A stretch of DNA of 64,000 nucleotides from Hyperoplus lanceolatus (Eukaryota > Chordata > Actinopteri > Uranoscopiformes > Ammodytidae), in the NCBI GenBank assembly GCA_026929865.2, contig CM049403.1:9834001-9898000 (forward strand). The letters are read 5' to 3'. The number at the start of each line of letters is the position of its first letter. Positions within the stretch are counted from its first letter, which is position 1. This document shows positions 12,480 to 25,638 of this stretch, in pieces. The notes under the pieces are model-generated. The model searched no databases and was not told the origin of the DNA. It saw nothing but the letters and a program-made list of their open reading frames with translations. The position numbers and the translations under genes were made by a program.

Positions 12480-12989
12480 TGCTGTAGTTTGCACAGAAAA
12501 TGTCCTTTTTATGAAAACCAAACTATAAAACATTGTACATATATTAAATACATTAATATACATATTTGTACAATTTAGGCTTAATTAAATAGGTTTTTGT
12601 AAATGTTAAAAGCTTAAAACTTCTTTATTCTTATAACTTTTATTGTTGTAAATTAACTACTTTAAAGTAAGTTTCTATTGAATGGAATATTTTACATGTT
12701 GTAATAGTGTCCAGTTTTCTAATGTTGTTATGTGCAGCTACTTTTTGAATATCAATACAGTCCATTAGAAACCACTTCTCTCTTTTATCTTTATTCATCT
12801 ACAACATGTTGGTCGTGGCAAAGCAAAGTGTTGTTGAAGTTTAAATATCTTTATGGTTTTTTAAATTTGTTCATTTTGATAAAGAAACACATGGTAACTC
12901 TGCAGAATTATAGAAAAATGTGGCCAGCCGATCAATAAGGCAGTGAAATGGGTGTCAAATTAATCCACTGGGCCAGAGCCAGCGCCAAT
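12480..12989. other. AT-rich, no gene recognised
   Basis: Low-complexity AT-rich sequence downstream of the SAMD3-like gene, with no supported feature. Confidence 0.3.
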
Positions 12990-13175
12990 ATGGCACCCCT
13001 GCTTTGAAAAGGTTCTATATAGAACCATTTTGTTTTGCAACAAAGAACCCCAAGGGGTTCTTTCGAATGAACCCTATGACATGGTTTTATATAGAACCTT
13101 TTGAGGGTGCCATATATGTACCAAGCAATAGCACCCTAAAAGGTTCTATATAGCACCATTTGTTTTAAGAGTGTA
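12990..13175. repeat. Short palindromic repeat with GGTTCTATATAGAACC
   Basis: A perfect 16-bp palindrome GGTTCTATATAGAACC at 13011 recurs in imperfect form near 13085 and 13143. Together with AAGAACCCCAAGGGGTTCTT at 13041 it can form several hairpins. This resembles short MITE-like repeats common in fish genomes. Confidence 0.65.
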
Positions 13176-13372
13176 TAATCAACGATAGAAAAGTAATCCA
13201 TTAGGCCTTTGATAAGCCTCAACTGCAGGCAAATGAAAAACATAACACAGAGCTCTGAACAATTTCATAGGTTTTTTCCACCATAGCCGAATCATCGCAT
13301 GGCTTTGGGACGACTTCTGCTCTGTGAGGAACCAGTTTTCTTCACATACGGGCTACCAGTGCTCATAAGGAC

Positions 13373-13903
13373 TAGCCTGGAAATCCAGACCCTAATATCT
13401 TGAACGATAAAGGGTCTGGCCACGATCAATAGTAATTTCCAACTCAAGGGGCGGCTCCTACTCGTGCAATTCAAATGCCACTGCACGCAGTTGGATAGCA
13501 CTACAACCAATCAGAGCGATGCACAAGGTGACGTTTGTTTAGCGAACAGCTGTTAAAGAACATTCCACTTACTTGCTAATGAAATATTTGAGTGCCGTCT
13601 TCCAAATTGTTAAGGGTCGAGGCCAAAGCAGTCTCAAACTCACACAATATATCCGCAGCCATCTTTGATGTTTACTATCACGGCTTCGACGTCGCATGCA
13701 CGTCACTGTCATCATCCGGTTACATCCTCCCCAGAGTACCATATAAAGGGCTCTGGCGCGCCCATATTAGATAGAACCAATTGAAACGTGAGACCCAGAT
13801 TTCTGGTCTTCTTGATAAAGCTTCAACGGAGCGTGGCCAGACCAACAGGCGCAGCAAATTTAATTTGCCAGCGCCTAGTGGCAGGTCTGGGAATGCCAGG
13901 CTA
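13373..13903. mobile_element. hAT-type MITE with 8-9 bp target duplication
   Basis: CATAAGGAC is present directly before the left end (13364-13372) and directly after the right end (13904-13912). The ends TAGCCTGGAAATCCAGACC and GGTCTGGGAATGCCAGGCTA are imperfect inverted repeats. hAT elements make 8-bp duplications, so one matched base may be chance. At 531 bp it encodes no protein. Confidence 0.82.
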
Positions 13904-13912
13904 CATAAGGAC

Positions 13913-16699
13913 AACAAGGTGACTGTGATATGCAAAGACAGTCAAGAGCAAACTATCGATAGCTCAGCAGCTGTGGCAAATCACTCATTTTAAAGTGTCC
14001 TCTAATTGAAATGTGAATTTTGAGCATTGAAGAATGTTATGATGTGTTTTTCGCTCGGAACAAAAACCTTTCAACAAAGTCGGTCCTGGGTGAACATTGA
14101 ACTGCAACTTACAAAACACACAACGCAAAATAGGATGAAGGAAATATTGTAAATTTTGAAATAAAATAAAGAAATTCAAAGGATGTAGCCACACAACCAA
14201 AATACAGGGAATGTTGCCGTGCACAGACCATCAGGAAAATGAGAGCTGCAGCACTTCTGTATTTGGATTTGTTTTCTTTGAATGCAAATGAGACCAACAT
14301 GATAATCAAATAACCAAACGTCACTCTCTTCCCATCCCCATGAGTTGAGAGTACCTCAAGTCTCACTCCTCTGGTTTAACAACGGGTGCAGATGAAGATG
14401 GCATCAGTGTACGGGTTGCCTGTGTTGAATCAGTCAAACTCAGCACACAAGACAAATATGTGCAGATAGTGTCTGGGGAGTATTTGAATTAACTGTATGT
14501 CGCTTCACACCACATGGAGGGCAAACCATGCCAGCTTTTTAGACCCTTTGGTACACAGATGGAGACAGCGGTGACTTTGGAGGGTTCATTTATCTATTTC
14601 AGTCTGGAATTAGGAAAGAATAGATCTTTCCCTACTTTAGCCTGAGGGCTCCTTCAAAAAACCCACACAACCCAGTGTCACTGATCACATGAGTGGAAGG
14701 GTGTCATCCCCAGGCCAAGGCCACAAGTCACATAGCACATGACTACTACAACGGCTTAGTAGCACGCACATCCCCATGCATCCACACGGAACAGCAGACA
14801 CACCAGAACAAAAACACACACGCACGAACACAAACACTCACAAGCTATTGTACGATCCAAAAAACAGTGTAAGGCAAAAACAGGCCTTCGCAACTTAAAA
14901 AGACGCCAAACACACAATTGAGTAAACATTTTTACGTCCAGGTCACCTCCCCCTGCCCCCATTAGCCCTCTTCAGGAAGCAACAACGGGCTCAGTGTTCC
15001 CCAATGGAATCTACACAATAAAGAAACAGGGGGTAAGTCATAAAGCGAAATGAAAAGAATAACAATCATCACTCTGTCCAGAATTTCCATGATGCCTGTG
15101 TGTATTTGGAGGCAAAGGGGAAGGGGTGGGGGAGTGCACGCCATGGGTCTTGTTGCTTTTTAGAAGTTTTGAAGCAGCATTCTGCAACAGTCTGCTTGGT
15201 TCAAGGCATTTGTCTCAGGGGCCGGAACTGCCAATGAGCACACACATCTCTGTATAAAGACCAGAGCAATTTTAGTTAAATCCTTTCGCTGTAAATGTTT
15301 TAATTTAGTACCAACTCATCATTGGAATGGTCATTCAGAATTGAAATGCTGTACTGTGCGACTGAGAAGGTACATAAATGTTTTAAATATACTATGTGGC
15401 CGGAGTGGTGTAGGCAACAGTGGAACTGAATAGCTGGGTGTCTGGTATCCTCAGCAATCCCTACTATGGTCCAAGGACAAGTGGTGCTTGTCAAACCTTT
15501 TCATCTTCTCAAATGAACTTCCCTCTCATGGATAATTAACATTGTGTCGGGATCCACGGTAATAATGTGTGCAGTGCTGTAGCGGTCTGAGCTATAGTAG
15601 CTGTGGTGGAATCTTTTATATGCTATCTATGGGTGGAAACGATTTGTATGCTCAATAAGATGTTTATGGTGCAATTTAGAAAATACATGCTTGAAAAAAT
15701 AAACAAATATACAGGAAAAAATACAACATTTCCCTAGAAAAGTAAATAGTTTGATCAGCTGCTGACTCTATGGGTAAAGAAGACTCCTACTCTAGGCAAC
15801 ATGGATATCTGCACCAAATCCCTCTTCCCCCCTGATACCTGTTGTATAAAAGACTGCCCAGTAATAAACCCAAATATTTGGAACATTTTGGTGTTCTGCT
15901 CACCTGGTCCTTTGTAAAGTTGTACAGTTAACCACCTTTATCCATCTCCGAAGAATTAAATAGCAGGTTAGGACTTTATTGATAGTAACACATGTAGAAA
16001 CTGCACCAAATGTTCATATTGTAATGAATATATCCAAGTGCATTATACGATTCGATACAATACAATATAATACGATAAGATATACTATTTATTGTCAAAG
16101 CATGTCTGAAATGTGTCTTGCATTGAGGCAGCTCCAGTTACAACATCACAGAAAAACAAAACAAACAAAAAATTAAGACAGAACCCAAAAATACATACAT
16201 TCAAGACCACATTTACAACATATCATTAACAGAATAACATCAGTGGCATACAATGATAGGCTTTTTCACTCCAAAAGTTATGCAATACATTTCCCCAAAA
16301 AATTATTTTGTCAAGTGTTGGGATGGCCATATCTAAAGTTTCCCTTCAACAGCTTCAGTTATCAATTACACTCTCAGCATGATTAAACATTTGAAGTCCT
16401 GCCATGATTCAATATTGATCTCTTAGTCTTACATAATACACGGACTGGAAATAAGACTACATTTGTAGCTTTTGGACAAAGGGTAATAATGCAACATTCC
16501 TCTCACAACTGAAAAGCTGAAGTCAGTAGCAGCAAAACGCTCACAGGTTTTGCAGTGACTGTCTTGCTGCCTGCGAGTTGCTCAGCTTCTTTGCTTTTGT
16601 GATAGTTATATTTAGAGGTTTCGACTCGTGTAGATGAATATTCTCAGTGATTTTTGGCTCAGATCTGTCCTGCTTCTATCAGTTGTGGTCCCATCACAT
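13913..16699. other. No gene recognised
   Basis: Nearly 2.8 kb with only short, unconvincing open frames on both strands. No conserved protein, RNA gene or clear repeat boundary was seen. Confidence 0.3.
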
Positions 16700-16858
16700 G
16701 GGTAACTTGTACTTTGAGTACATTTTAAATCAGCTACTTTTTCACTTTTACTTCAGTAGATTTTTAGACCAGTACTTTTACTTTTACTTAAGTAAAATTT
16801 CATCCAAGTAATCATACTTTAACTTGAGTAGAATATTTTTGTACTCTTTCCACCTCTG
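16700..16858. mobile_element. Truncated hAT-like repeat end
   Basis: Text made of ACTTTTACTT/AAGTA variants ends in CCACCTCTG at 16858, the kind of terminus (CAGAGGTGG inverted) seen in a very common fish hAT-derived repeat. No opposite end is visible, so this is a fragment. Confidence 0.5.
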
Positions 16859-18491
16859 CCTAGGTTTTACTCAAACCAATATTTTCTTTTTTTTGTACTC
16901 CCAAGAATACTCCCACCCTCCACCCTTCTCTCAATATCCATGTCAGTTTTATTGTTTGTTTTTTCCATCAAAATTGTGGTCACCAAGTTTGTTTAAATTC
17001 CATTGCTTCATTTTTATTACCTTCCTCTCTGTGTCAGTGCTTTTGCTCTGAATGCCAACTGCTCAAACCTGCTCGCCGTATGGGAGCTGAGCTAGCCCTA
17101 TCAACCTGTGAGCTAATCTGTTGGCATTTTTACTGCCATCTGATCACTGTTGTCAGTTGTCTGATCATTAGCCTACAGGGCCTTGAGCGGAGCCCCCTTT
17201 ACTTTATCTGATGTTCAGACATCCTTAACAGAGCCGGCTGGACTAGTTTCTTTGCCTGGGCGACACAGACCTGCACATTAAGGCATTTACAATGCTATAC
17301 AATTTTAAGGTAATTAAACTGTATGAGAGCAACGTTGTTTTTTTGGGGGGAAAAAGGTTCTTCTAATGTGATTTTCAAAATTTGATTAACTAGAAGCTGT
17401 TGCATGAATATTCATGGATAAAATATAATAGAGCTAGCTACAAGTGATTATTTTTTTCTGACATGATCATAATTTTAGATTGATAATTTATTTAATAGTA
17501 ACACTTAATAGTTGATTCAAATCTTTACAGTGCTGTAGAAAGAAGAACGTAGGTCATGTTAATAAACACCAAACTGCAGTAATGTCCTTGAATAAATGTA
17601 AACTCTCTAGATAATGCATTTTACATTTCAAGCCCTGGCTGTTAGAAGGCATGATAATGCCAGTGTTATCTTAATGACACGTCAGTCAATCTTCCATTAA
17701 CTACCGTTGGTTGGAAGAAAACATAATCTAATTGACTACGTTTATGGTGAATGACTGTGTTGCTCATTGTCAACCAACCACAGAAACAATGACAGTACGG
17801 AGCAGAATTTTAAGAAGAAGCTTATATAAGTATGCATGGTATTATACATTATTTTTTAAATTCGTCACTGTTTCTAATCCACATGTCTAAGAAAGCGTTA
17901 GTCTATAATGAGTCCACTACTACGATAACTCAACTGAAGATTTTTTTTAAATTCCATGTGTTTTGTCACTGTTTATTGCTGAGACAATGAGAAAGGATTT
18001 TGCTCTTCACTAAGCACATCCAACATATACATCCCTTGTACAGCAATTAGCATGATAGGCTACATTGGAATTGAGCCCAAATGACTGACTATGGGGCACT
18101 CCCAAGGGACTTTAATTGTGAAGAATAAGCCTTTTTATTAGCCAGAGATTTAAATCTACTTTTGTTAACAATATCACTAAGCCTTTTTTCTTCAAAAGTA
18201 TGACTGAATAAGAAAACAGTGCCTTCTCTTAGCAAGGAATACATTTGTTTTCATTATTGCTGCTGGATTTCTTAAGCAGCCAACTTTCTCCTATTTATTT
18301 TTGTCAGTAGAACACGATGTACTCCACAAAAGACCACGTTCATGCTTTCCTAACACTGCAATTCAGTGACAACTGCATCATACAGGAATGCAAATTACAC
18401 CATGTCCTTTCAGTTCAAATGCCAACACAACACCTTTTAGTTTGTTAACTTTTCTCCAAGAGAGCGATTACAGTCTGCAGGTGAGAGAGAC
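16859..18491. other. No gene recognised
   Basis: AT-rich sequence without a convincing open frame or repeat boundary. Confidence 0.3.
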
Positions 18492-18494
18492 CTG

Positions 18495-19784
18495 GGGCCT
18501 ATTTCAGGTAGCTGGTTTTACATACTCTGGGTTTAATCCTGAGAAACTCTGGGTTTTCGGTTTCAGAACAGTGGATCAGCGTTGGGTTAATCAACTCTGA
18601 GCGTGTTCACTCTGGGTGGAGCGTGTGCATAAAAGCCATCGTCAATGGATCGCTGAAAACATGATTCACCATGGAAACAGAAGAAACAAATGCTTGATCC
18701 TCCCACTTCTCCACTTCTCAAAAAAGAAAAAAAAAACGTCTCCGCTCCTCCCACTACAGTAAGAAATATTAACTTATGAGCTTATGGAGAAGAATGAACG
18801 GGGATAGTCTCATAACTCTGATCTAATCACTTCGGCAATTCAGAAAAAAACAGTGCAAACGTTTTTTGTCAAGAGCATCATTGCTTCCGTATGAGAAGCA
18901 AGTCTATTTTAAGAATTAAGTTACGCATATCAGCAGCAACAAAATTATCAAGCTGCCGCTGCACAGCACTGCTGACAGTGTTTTATATTCGCTGTAGCCT
19001 ATTATGTAGGCAAGCTATAATAGGCCTACTGTGCAGTAAACAGACTGTCGCTTCTTTTAAATGGGGAGTGAAAGATATTAACGTTTGACACATAAGGTGA
19101 CAGTTTCCATTGTAGATCCTGATTGTTTTACTACCAGATCCCTTGTCCTCTACTGATCACAGTTTAAATTATTATATTATTTCTATATTCATATTGGGCT
19201 ATTTAACGAGGCTTGTCTGTGACTTTGGGATGACACAAGTGAACAGTAACGATCGCGTGCAGCCGCAGAATTACATTTCAACCTGACATAAATAGCCTAT
19301 GTTCAGTGGCACAGATGTTAAAAAACTACTGATAATGATAAAAATAAATAACGAGATACATACAATACAATATGTTTATTAATCTGAATGTAAAGCATCT
19401 TCACGATGTGTAGGTGGCCGCATATGAACGAACGAGGGCTGAGAAAAAGGCTACTGATCAAATGATCGATCAAACGTAAAATCATCAGGAAATGATAAAA
19501 ACATCCCGATGGAGATTTCTATGGAGTGATTTTGCTTTAAACTGTACAGGGTTGCGTTGTGACAGTGACTCTTTCTTCAGTCGGAGCTGCAGCGTAAAGT
19601 GAAAACAAACTCAGGGTAGGTCTAACCACCTATCCAGCAGGTTAGACCCACGGTGTATGTTGCCGCAGTAACTGACTCTCGGTTGCGCTGAACCTGCTTC
19701 TTGAAACGGAAAACCGAGAGTTTCCACTAACTCAGAGCGAACAAACTCTGGGTTGCCTCAAAACCAACTACCTGAAATAGGCCC
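18495..19784. mobile_element. Harbinger-like non-autonomous element, CTG target duplication
   Basis: The left end GGGCCTATTTCAGGTAGCTG and the inverse right end (19760-19784) match over 25 bp with one mismatch. CTG flanks both sides (18492-18494 and 19785-19787). The interior of about 1.29 kb has no long frame. It shares the GGGCC start and a CWG-type duplication with the element at 6838-7690, but the interiors differ. Confidence 0.85.
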
Positions 19785-19925
19785 CTGGCTTCTTGCTGTG
19801 CTGGCTTTGACGAAAACAAAAAAAGCCTACATACATCTGCCTGTCTGGACAAAGTGTTATGTATCACACCATATTGTGCCCTGCCACACACAAGACATTA
19901 CACGTTGTGCTCATTGTGTTTGTCT

Positions 19926-21335
19926 TTAACCCTTTTCATATTGTTGTTACACAGCCAGTGTTTGTGGGTCTGGTGGACCCACTGCATTTTAGGAGGTTTT
20001 AAATCAACACAATCAAACGTTTTATGTTAAAATACTCAGTTGTTTACTTCAACCTATTTGCAGGAAAAGTAAACAGCATATATGTTTTTATATTTGCCCT
20101 TTACTTTTGTTAGATCACATTCATGGATTAAAGTTCCACTCGTTTTTTCTCAGTTTTTGAATAAAATTTAATAAAACAAGAAAAAAATTATAAAAAAAAT
20201 GTGAGGGGGATGAATTCAGCACATTTACAAATGAAGCAGGGTTTTTCATAATTATTGATTTTAATTTATTTGAACTTCATTGGAAATTTAACCCATTCAG
20301 GTCAGTATGCACTACAAAGCTAATAGGCTGGTTCTAGGGCTGGCTGCTGAAGGCTGGTCCTGTGTCTTCGTTTTGTAACTAGCTGATGCTCAATCTTATC
20401 CTCTTTTCAGAGTCACTGTCAGACTCTGAAATTTCAGAAATGTGATCGTCACTTTGATATCGTTACTGCTTTATGCAGATGATGTGGTCCTGATGACATC
20501 ATCGGTCTGTGACCTTCAGCTCTCACTGGATTGGTTCACAGCCGACTGTGAAGCAGATGGCATCACACTCTAGGATCAGCACCTCTAAATCTGAGGCCAT
20601 GTTTTTTTCTTTAGGAAACCGATGCATTGTCTACTCAAATAGGAAATAGTCTTTACCCCAAGTGAAGGGGTTCAAGTACCTTGGGGTCTTGTTTGTGAGG
20701 GAGGGGACAATGGCCTAAGTTTGGCTGAAGAATCGGAGCAGCGGGGGCGGTATTGCACTTGTTTATCGCAACGTTGTGACAAAAAGAGAGTCGAGTTGGA
20801 AGGCAAAGCTCTCGATCTACAGATCTATCTTGATTCCTACTCTCACCTATGGCCATAAAGGCTGGGTCATGACCCAAAGAATTAGATCGCGGGAAGTGGC
20901 CGAAATTGGTTTTCTCAGGAGGGTGGCTGGCGTCTCCCTTAGAGATAAGGTGAGAAGCTCAGTCATCCTGTGAGATTTGGAGTAGAGATGCTTCTCTTAT
21001 GTGTAAAAATGAGCCAGTTGAGGTGGTTCGGGCATCTGGTAAGGATGCCCCCTGGGCGCCTCCTTGGGGAGGTGTTCCCATCACGTCTAGCTGGAGGGAG
21101 GCCTTTGGGAAGACCCAGGACTAGGTGAAGAGATTATATATCCACACTGACCTGGGAACACCTCTGGATCCCCCAGTCAGAGCTGGTCAATGTGGCCCGA
21201 GAAGGAGAAGTTTGGGGTCCCCTGCTTGAGCTGCTGGCCCCAAGACCGGACCCCTAATAAACGGTTTATGATGAGTAATGATCATGAGAGAGTGAGTGAT
21301 CCTCACATTCTGACACCTCTAACTCTACATCATCT
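19926..21335. mobile_element. Composite unit 1: piggyBac-like end plus LINE fragment
   Basis: The unit begins with TTAACCC and about 500 bp resembling a piggyBac-type terminus. On the minus strand near 20400-20450 an acidic ISEISESDSDSE-like stretch looks like a transposase N-terminus. From about 20464 the text becomes + strand LINE reverse transcriptase (LLYADDVVL box, then an LTYGHKGWVMT block and an RGRPRTRW-like tail with frameshifts) ending near 21260. The whole unit recurs immediately downstream. Confidence 0.72.
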
Positions 21336-23420
21336 TTAACCCTTGTGTGGTGTTCATATTGTTGTTACACAGCCAGTGTTCGTGGGTCTGGTGGACCCGC
21401 TGCATTTTAGGAGGTTTTGATTCAACACAATCAAACATTTTATGTTAAAATACTCAACAGATGTTTACTTTATCCTATTTGCAAGAAATATAAACAGCAT
21501 ATATGTTTAATAGTTTGCCCTTTACCTTTGTTAGATCACATTTATGAATTAAAGTACCACTCGTGTTTTGTCTGATTTTGAATAAAATGTAATAAAACAA
21601 GAAAAACAATTGTAAAAAATTATAACAACAAATTAACAAATGAAGCAGGGTTTTTCATAATTATTGATTTTAATTTATTTTAAATTTAACCCATTCAGGT
21701 CACTTTACACTACAAAGCTAATGGGCTTGTCCTAGGGCTGGCTGCTGAAGGCTGGTCCTGTGTCTTCCTTTTGGAACTACTGTAGCTGATGCTCATTCTC
21801 ATTCTCTTCTTCAAAGTCACTGTCAGATTCTGAAATTTCAGAAATGTGATCCTCACTGTGAGCTCATCACGGCTTTATGCAGATGATGTGGTCCTGATGA
21901 CATCATCAGTCTGTGACCTTCAGCTCTCACTGGATTGGTTCACAGCCGACTGTGAACCAGTTGGCATGAAGATCAGCACCTCTAAATCTGAGGCCATGGT
22001 TCTCAGTAGAAACCTATGGATTGTCTACTCCAGATAGGGAATGAGTCCTTACCCCAAGTGAAGGAGTTCAAGTACCTTGGGTCTTGTTTGCGAGTGAGGG
22101 AGCAATGGAGTCTGAGTTTGGCCAGAGAAACAGAGCAGCGGGGCCGATATTGCACTCGCTTTACCGCACTGTTGTGCCAAAAAGAGAGTTGAGTTGGAAG
22201 GCTAAGCTCTCGATCTACCGGTCGATCTTGGTTCCTACTCTCACTGTTGTGGAGAGAGATTATATTCTGGTAAGAAATAGCTTAGAAGCCGCTGTGGTGC
22301 ATCTGGTAAAAATGCGCAGAGGATGTATAGTCCAAATGGGGTTTAATGAAATAATGCAGAATAAACATCTGTGGTTCACAACTGTTGGTATGAGTGTGGT
22401 TCTGTAAATAGACAAATACAGAAAGAATACTTAGCCACACATATTACAATGCTGCTTATACACACCAGGCTAATAACAATATTACAGTCAAACAAACAGT
22501 AATATAAAACATAACAGCGATCCCTTAAATAATTAAATAATATGCGTCACGTTTATATGTTACATAATGGCGTTCTGACACTGCCGTTGCATTAACATAT
22601 TATACAGTACATAAAACGCTAGTAATGGCGATCTAAAAATCAACACAAAACGCCCTTACATAAGCATAAAGGGGGAGGTACTTACAGGTATATGAACGCA
22701 CACAATACCGGAATAATCAACAGTTAAAACACACGGCCAACTCTCTCAGGCCGTCCGCGAAGAAGTCCGCTGTCACACTGTTCCCTCGGCAACTACATCA
22801 CCCGCTCGCTCTCTAATTAGATGCACGAAAGGAGACGTCAGGTGTGCATGCACCGAAAGCATGACCATACGTTAACACTGGCCGCTCACGTGAACAGCTG
22901 TAGTGACTAACCAACGGCCCTTTACAACACTCACCTATGGTCATGAAGGCTGGGTCATGACCCAAAGAACTAGATCGCAGGTACAAGTGGCCGAAATTGG
23001 GGGGGTGGTTCAGGAGGGTGGCTGGTGTCTCCTTCAGAGATAGGGAGAGAAGCTCAGTCATCCTGAGAGATTTGGAGCAGAGATGCTTCTCCTATGTGTA
23101 AAAAGGAGCCAGTTGAGGTGGTTCAGGTATCTGGTAAGGATGCCCCATGGATGCCTGGGGATGTGTTCCTGTCATGTCCAGCTGGAAAGAGGCCTCGGGG
23201 AAGACCCAGGACTAGGTGGAGAGATTATATCTTCACGCTGACCTGGGAACACCTCAGGATCCACCAGTCAGAGCTGGTTACTGTAGCCCGAGACGCAGAA
23301 GTTTAGGGCCGCCTGCTCGAGCTGCTGGCACCGCGACCCAACCCCTGATAAGCAGTTTATCATGAGTAATGATCATGAGAGAGTGTGTGATCCTGAAACC
23401 TCTAAACCTACATCATCTTT
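21336..23420. mobile_element. Composite unit 2: tandem copy of unit 1, split by an LTR
   Basis: It starts TTAACCCTTGTG and follows unit 1 base for base with moderate divergence: piggyBac-like part to about 21860, then the LINE fragment with LYADDVVLMTSS. The LINE text breaks at 22244 and resumes at 22930 after a solo LTR. Without that insertion the unit is about 1.4 kb, the same as unit 1. Confidence 0.72.
22245..22929. mobile_element. Solo LTR of a retroelement
   Basis: The 685-bp insert begins TGTTGT and ends ACAACA, the TG...CA form of an LTR. It is flanked by CTCAC on both sides (22240-22244 and 22930-22934). The interrupted LINE text reads on cleanly if the insert and one CTCAC are removed. 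No internal coding region is present, so it is a solo LTR left by recombination. The retroelement class cannot be named. Confidence 0.85.
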
Positions 23421-25179
23421 AAAAGCTTATCTCTCTTCCAAAACCTACAATTTTCACACTTTTATTAGCCCTGGGTCCAGTAGACCTGAACATTCTGAAT
23501 GTATAAATGTGTAGGGGGGGGTGTATAGTGTGTGTTGACCAAACATTTTTCTGATATATGTTCTTCACAGTAAATGAGCCAAGGCCAATGACTCTCAGTT
23601 TGAAATTATAATTTATAGTATAATTTTTCTTTTGATAAAAATGAAAATGAGTCCAGCTCAAAAATAGGTAACATGACACCAGAAACACCTTTTTTGTATA
23701 TTTTTTCTAGTATTAAGTCAACTAAAAAGACAATATAAATGGTAGTGGAAATGATGAATGACACTAAATGATTAAAATCAATCAATTATTTAAAACATAC
23801 AGGGAAAAAATTATAATATGCAAATAATTTTATTTGACCTACCACTAGCCTCCCACACACAGTCTTCTTAGGCAATACTGGTGTTAAAACAAGCCTCTGC
23901 ATGTGCGTGCTCATCTCTGCTTGTTGCTTTTCACACATTTTTCATTTGCCCGCATGTACTTTCAAGGAAGCAAGGTGCGTCAGAAATGAAAATTGTATCT
24001 AAACTGTCAGCGACTGCTGAACCTGGACTGGAGTCTGTTGCTCCTTGGTAGATACTGACTTTAGACAAACACTATTTAGCATGAGGACAAGTATCACGTT
24101 CCCACTTCCTGCTCGCAGCATCCCCGTGCGTTCCCCTACTCTTCCCCTTAACATTTCAATAGGAAATGCTCTGGGACAGAGACATAGTGAAGACTTTGTT
24201 TTGACGCTTCCTCTATCTTAGAACTGAACATACCAAACATTTGAATATTACAATCATGTTTTTGTGGGTAGAAATGTGTGCTCTGGCTAAAGGGGGAGAT
24301 AAACTAATTATAGTTTAGTTAATGTGCATTATCTGGGTTGAGACTGTTGCAGAGCTGGTACTACTTTCCATATTTATGAGATAGAGGGCAACATGTTTTT
24401 CCCTCTGTGCAGTTGCTATTTTCACGCAGACACGGACGAGGTGAGGAACAATGTACCCTTGAGTTTTTTCTGCAAAAAAAATAAGACATAAACTTATTGT
24501 TATGATAAATGTATTATATTTACCAGTAGAAATGTAATAAAAGCCTTCTTGTTGAGCTTTACATTGTTTCAACATCACCCATTATTCTCAGTCCTCTGAT
24601 CTGCCGAGAGCCAATCCTTCTTCATTATCATTAATGTTTATGTTTACGATGCCACTTCAAGCTACTTGTGAACTATTACATTTAGTATTTGCATTTCGTT
24701 GATTAGACAAACATGTCCATTTGTCATCTAAAAAGACATTCTTGTGAATGGAAAAAATCAATGTGTGATAATGTATGGGTCTTTTACCAGAGGTAATGCT
24801 TCGAGGAAGTCCAATTAGATATTTGGTTTCAGTGTGTAAACCATTAGAGCCTTTACAAGTCGTCTCTGGTGCTCACGTTATGAGAAGTGATTCTGGAAGA
24901 TATAAGATGACAGAAACAATCTAGGCAGGCTAGCTTGACATTATGGTGCATATCTTTAAAAGGCATGAAGAAATGTTTTACGACAATCATGTTTTTCGCA
25001 AATGCACTGCTTAACGCTCATCCCCTGTGGTATTGTGAAGACAGCTCTTCACACACAGTGAAAGCAGAAACTTGTGATTTCAAACTGTCCTTTGGGGGAT
25101 ACAGTGTCTTGTGTTAAATAAATATATTCATAAAGCAGCCTGAAGTGATTCTGTGGCACAAGCACCTATGGTACTCATG
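23421..25179. other. piggyBac-like tail and unassigned sequence
   Basis: About 23430-23900 may be the remaining part of the piggyBac-like element (CCCTGGGTCCAGTAGACC block), but no right terminus was defined. The remainder has no convincing open frame or repeat. Confidence 0.35.
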
Positions 25180-25336
25180 ACCATATACCGTCAGTCTGCC
25201 CCAAGGGCAGCTGTGGCTATAGCTTACCACCACCCGTATGACTGTGTGTGAATGAATGGAACCTGGAACCCTGTAAAGCGCTTTGAGTGCCTAGGCAATA
25301 AAGCGCTATATAAATCTTATCCATTATTATTATTAT
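25180..25336 (+). repeat. SINE or LINE 3' tail ending in (ATT)n
   Basis: The block TGTAAAGCGCTTTGAGTGCC followed by AAAGCGCTATATAAAT and an (ATT)n tail is a widely repeated retroposon 3' end in fish genomes. No tRNA-like head was found, so it is a fragment. Confidence 0.6.
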
Positions 25337-25638
25337 CAGGGAGCAGGGAATTACCTTTATACTAAACTGATAGCTATTGTTTTAAGTTCGAAAAGCGTCC
25401 AGTTAAACTTTTCCACGTGTAAAGTTGCATCAGCCAGGTTATTTTAGCAAAGTTTTTTGGATTTAGAGAGATTTAGTTTTTACCACATTCCCTGACTTGT
25501 GTTTAAATGGGTTTGTGGTGACTGACATTCATTGCATGGCCTCAGTTGAAAAATGTGACAGCCAGGTAAGTTGTTTGTCGAACACAGACCAAGTATCACA
25601 TTAATTATACAGAGTGTTTGGACTCTTAGTTCTTTTAA

